DNA of 26,378 nucleotides from an uncultured Marvinbryantia sp. Its GTDB lineage: Bacteria; Bacillota; Clostridia; Lachnospirales; Lachnospiraceae. The stretch's first letter is position 1. Each line of letters begins with the position of its first letter. The notes under the pieces are model-generated. The model was not told the DNA's origin. It made no database searches and worked only from the letters and a program-made list of their open reading frames with translations. The translations under genes and the position numbers were made by a program. The stretch lies in assembly GCA_934373455.1 (NCBI GenBank), contig CAKRON010000027.1, positions 1-26,378 of the forward strand. The letters run 5' to 3'. This document shows positions 24,658-26,378 of the stretch, piece by piece.

Positions 24658-24674
24658 GTTAGTTATATTCTAAC
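24658..24674. promoter_or_regulatory. Palindromic operator covering the -10 of the DUF2325 promoter
   Basis: GTTAG (24658-24662) and CTAAC (24670-24674) are perfect inverted arms around TTATATT and cover the whole -10 box. The sequence partly resembles DtxR/MntR-type sites, but the regulator is unknown. Confidence 0.55.
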
Positions 24675-24695
24675 CTTTTTAGACTACTTTGTCAA
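24667..24695 (-). promoter_or_regulatory. Promoter of the DUF2325 gene
   Basis: A consensus TTGACA (24690-24695) and TAGAAT (24667-24672) are 17 bases apart on the minus strand, starting about 45 bases after the gnpA stop. It predicts a leader of ~100 bases. Confidence 0.7.
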
Positions 24696-24738
24696 TAGGT
24701 AATTTACTTTTTAACCAAATGCTATTAACCATATGGCA

Positions 24739-26378
24739 CTAGATCTGATACCACTTAATCTCATTGGCTTCCATATGCAGCTGGAAGCTGCTTCCATCGC
24801 CTCTGTACACAACGGTATCCTGTGGTTCATAGGTGTTATTTACCACGCAGTACTTACCATTCTTTACATAAGCATGTACTTCAACATTATAATTTGTAGA
24901 GTACCAGTAATGAAGTTCTTTCTCAGCAGATGCTGACCAGAGAACCGCCCTGTAAAGTACACGGCTGTTCTTGAAACTGTATGGAAGTCCGCTGATATAA
25001 ACGCCCCTTCCTTTTCCAAAACTCTTTACTGCCATCTGTACTTCCTGATTTTCCTGGATTAAGATTTCTGTTTCAGGCAATGCAAAAATATTCTTTTTAC
25101 CTTCTCCGAAATCAACATCTCCATCTGCATCCTGGAGAATAAAATGATCCCTGTGTTCTTCCCAGTTATACTTATCTGTGTTCAGATTGAATCCATGTTC
25201 TTCTTCTACCCCAAGAATATCATCCAATTGGAAGAATTTGCCCTGCCACTGATGTGCAGCCGGTTCTCCGACACCAATAAATCCTCCACCCTGATATACA
25301 AATTCTCTCACCGCGGTGAGAATAGTTTCATCCATCCAGTTTTCACCACCTGTCTGTGCAGTATCTGCATCTCCTACATTGATGATGACATCAAAATTCT
25401 TCAAGATCTCTTTATTTTCACGAATATCATCGAAACTGATAAAGGATACCTCGAATGGTGCTCCGCTCAATGCTTCAATAATTCCAAAATAAGAGTAATT
25501 CTGTTTATAATAGATCGCATGGTGTACCATGTGATTGCCCCAGGAGCGCATTTTACCCCAACAGTTCAGGACAGCTACTCGTTTTACACAATACGGTGTT
25601 GTTCCCTGAATATTATCATATAATGTACGAAATTCATCACAGACCTCTTTGATATACTGTACAAAATCCGGGAATTCCAACGCCAGTTTCAGGTATCCGC
25701 CATATCCAATTCTCTGGATCGGACTTCTGAGAATTGCTCTTCTTGCTGTTACCCAATTTACTTTTGCTTCTTTTACCGGATCTCCGCCTTCATAAAAAGT
25801 ATCCGGGAAAAAGTATGGAAGAAATCTTCCTTCTGTATATTTCACGTGCTTAATATCACTGAACAAACGCAGTGTCGCACCATTTCCAACGCTTCCTACT
25901 ACTGCATCCAGTCCTACAGATGCAAATTCGTCCATAAAAGGTTCCATTCCGATCCAGTGATCCCCCATGAACATCATGGCTTCTTTGCCGTATTCATGTA
26001 CAATATCTACCATTTCTTTGGCAAGCTTTGCCACTTCCCGTCTCTGGAATGCCTGGAAATCTTTAAATTCTTTGGATGGAATCCGATATGTATTGTTCAT
26101 ATACCCCTGATCAATGATATATTCCGGTCTGAAAGGATATCCCACCTCTTTTTCAAACTGCTCCAGAATATATGGACTGACAGATGCAGAATAACCAAAC
26201 CAGTCTACATACTTCTCTCTTGCCAGCTCATCAAACACAAGGGTAAACTGATGAAAGAATGTCGTAAAACGTACTACATCCACATACTCATGTGTTTCCA
26301 GGAATCTGCGCAGACGTTCCATAGAATGTGCTCTTGTTTCTGGCTGACGCACATCAAAGGTAATTTGCGGTTCTACAT
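24739..26378 (-). CDS. gnpA: 1,3-beta-galactosyl-N-acetylhexosamine phosphorylase (GH112), partial
   Basis: Cytoplasmic phosphorylase that cleaves galacto-N-biose or lacto-N-biose with phosphate to galactose 1-phosphate and the N-acetylhexosamine, used to live on mucin glycans or human milk oligosaccharides. About 545 residues of a usual ~720 are visible. The frame is open to the right edge (VEPQITFDVRQPETRAHSMERL), so the N-terminus lies outside the window. Family segments include VDVVRFTTFFHQFTLVF, the catalytic-region stretch MFMGDHWIGMEPF, a glutamine-amidotransferase-like middle domain (NVGDADTAQTGGENW) and a small beta C-terminal domain. Which of the two disaccharides is preferred cannot be told. 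Confidence 0.95.
   Translation of the reverse strand, partial: VEPQITFDVRQPETRAHSMERLRRFLETHEYVDVVRFTTFFHQFTLVFDELAREKYVDWFGYSASVSPYILEQFEKEVGYPFRPEYIIDQGYMNNTYRIPSKEFKDFQAFQRREVAKLAKEMVDIVHEYGKEAMMFMGDHWIGMEPFMDEFASVGLDAVVGSVGNGATLRLFSDIKHVKYTEGRFLPYFFPDTFYEGGDPVKEAKVNWVTARRAILRSPIQRIGYGGYLKLALEFPDFVQYIKEVCDEFRTLYDNIQGTTPYCVKRVAVLNCWGKMRSWGNHMVHHAIYYKQNYSYFGIIEALSGAPFEVSFISFDDIRENKEILKNFDVIINVGDADTAQTGGENWMDETILTAVREFVYQGGGFIGVGEPAAHQWQGKFFQLDDILGVEEEHGFNLNTDKYNWEEHRDHFILQDADGDVDFGEGKKNIFALPETEILIQENQEVQMAVKSFGKGRGVYISGLPYSFKNSRVLYRAVLWSASAEKELHYWYSTNYNVEVHAYVKNGKYCVVNNTYEPQDTVVYRGDGSSFQLHMEANEIKWYQI

Noticed and set aside
1..26378. CRISPR arrays, rRNA or tRNA genes
   Set aside because: No regularly spaced repeats and no rRNA or tRNA-like sequence were seen on reading either strand; a short tRNA search would be needed to exclude one fully.

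Overview
The window is low-GC Firmicutes DNA, most likely from a gut Lachnospiraceae (Blautia / Mediterraneibacter / Dorea-like). This is inferred from the gene families: a GH112 galacto-N-biose/lacto-N-biose phosphorylase, a DUF2325 protein, PD-(D/E)XK 'Rpn'-type proteins, ECF transporter ATPases, and strong AGGAGG-type ribosome binding sites. I cannot name the species. Almost every gene is on the minus strand; the exceptions are a small XRE regulator and the two genes of an insertion element.

Layout, left to right. (1) 1-5828 holds transport and carbohydrate genes read leftwards: metQ, metN, metI (methionine ABC importer), malQ (4-alpha-glucanotransferase), ecfA1 and ecfA2 (ECF transporter ATPases; ecfA2 runs off the left edge). 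A good terminator hairpin sits between metQ and metN, and the encoded MetQ lacks the usual lipobox cysteine. (2) 5975-8337 holds a GNAT acetyltransferase overlapping ppiB, then an Rpn-family PD-(D/E)XK gene, each unit with a recognisable promoter. (3) 8627-17973 is a visibly AT-richer block and the most unusual part. It has a six-gene operon (14855 down to 8627), a membrane-tethered subtilisin-like protease with its own transcript (17456 down to 15048), and a divergent XRE-family repressor (17644-17973). Five of the seven minus-strand proteins carry Cys-x2-Cys zinc ribbons, and three of them have the layout cytoplasmic zinc ribbon - one membrane helix - large extracytoplasmic domain. The two promoters are near copies of each other and carry the same palindromes at the same places, so the block looks like one regulon. 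(4) 18061-20788 holds a decayed Rpn-family pseudogene and an AAA-ATPase-like/PDDEXK gene that follows exodeoxyribonuclease III (20802-21560). (5) 21621-24102 is an IS91-like element with a tyrosine recombinase and an HUH transposase. Its ends form hairpins and carry an exact 9-bp inverted repeat, and it lies directly upstream of exoA. (6) 24264-26378 holds a DUF2325 gene with an operator-overlapped promoter and a hairpin leader, then the GH112 phosphorylase, cut by the right edge.

My candidate for an undescribed system is region 3. The sequence shows a co-regulated set of zinc-ribbon membrane proteins (a TcaA/YvbJ-like protein with a duplicated ectodomain, a beta-rich ectodomain protein, multi-pass proteins, a soluble coiled-coil/double zinc-ribbon protein), a zinc-ribbon subtilase facing the outside, and an HTH regulator. 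I infer a cell-envelope sensing or processing complex; its function is unknown.
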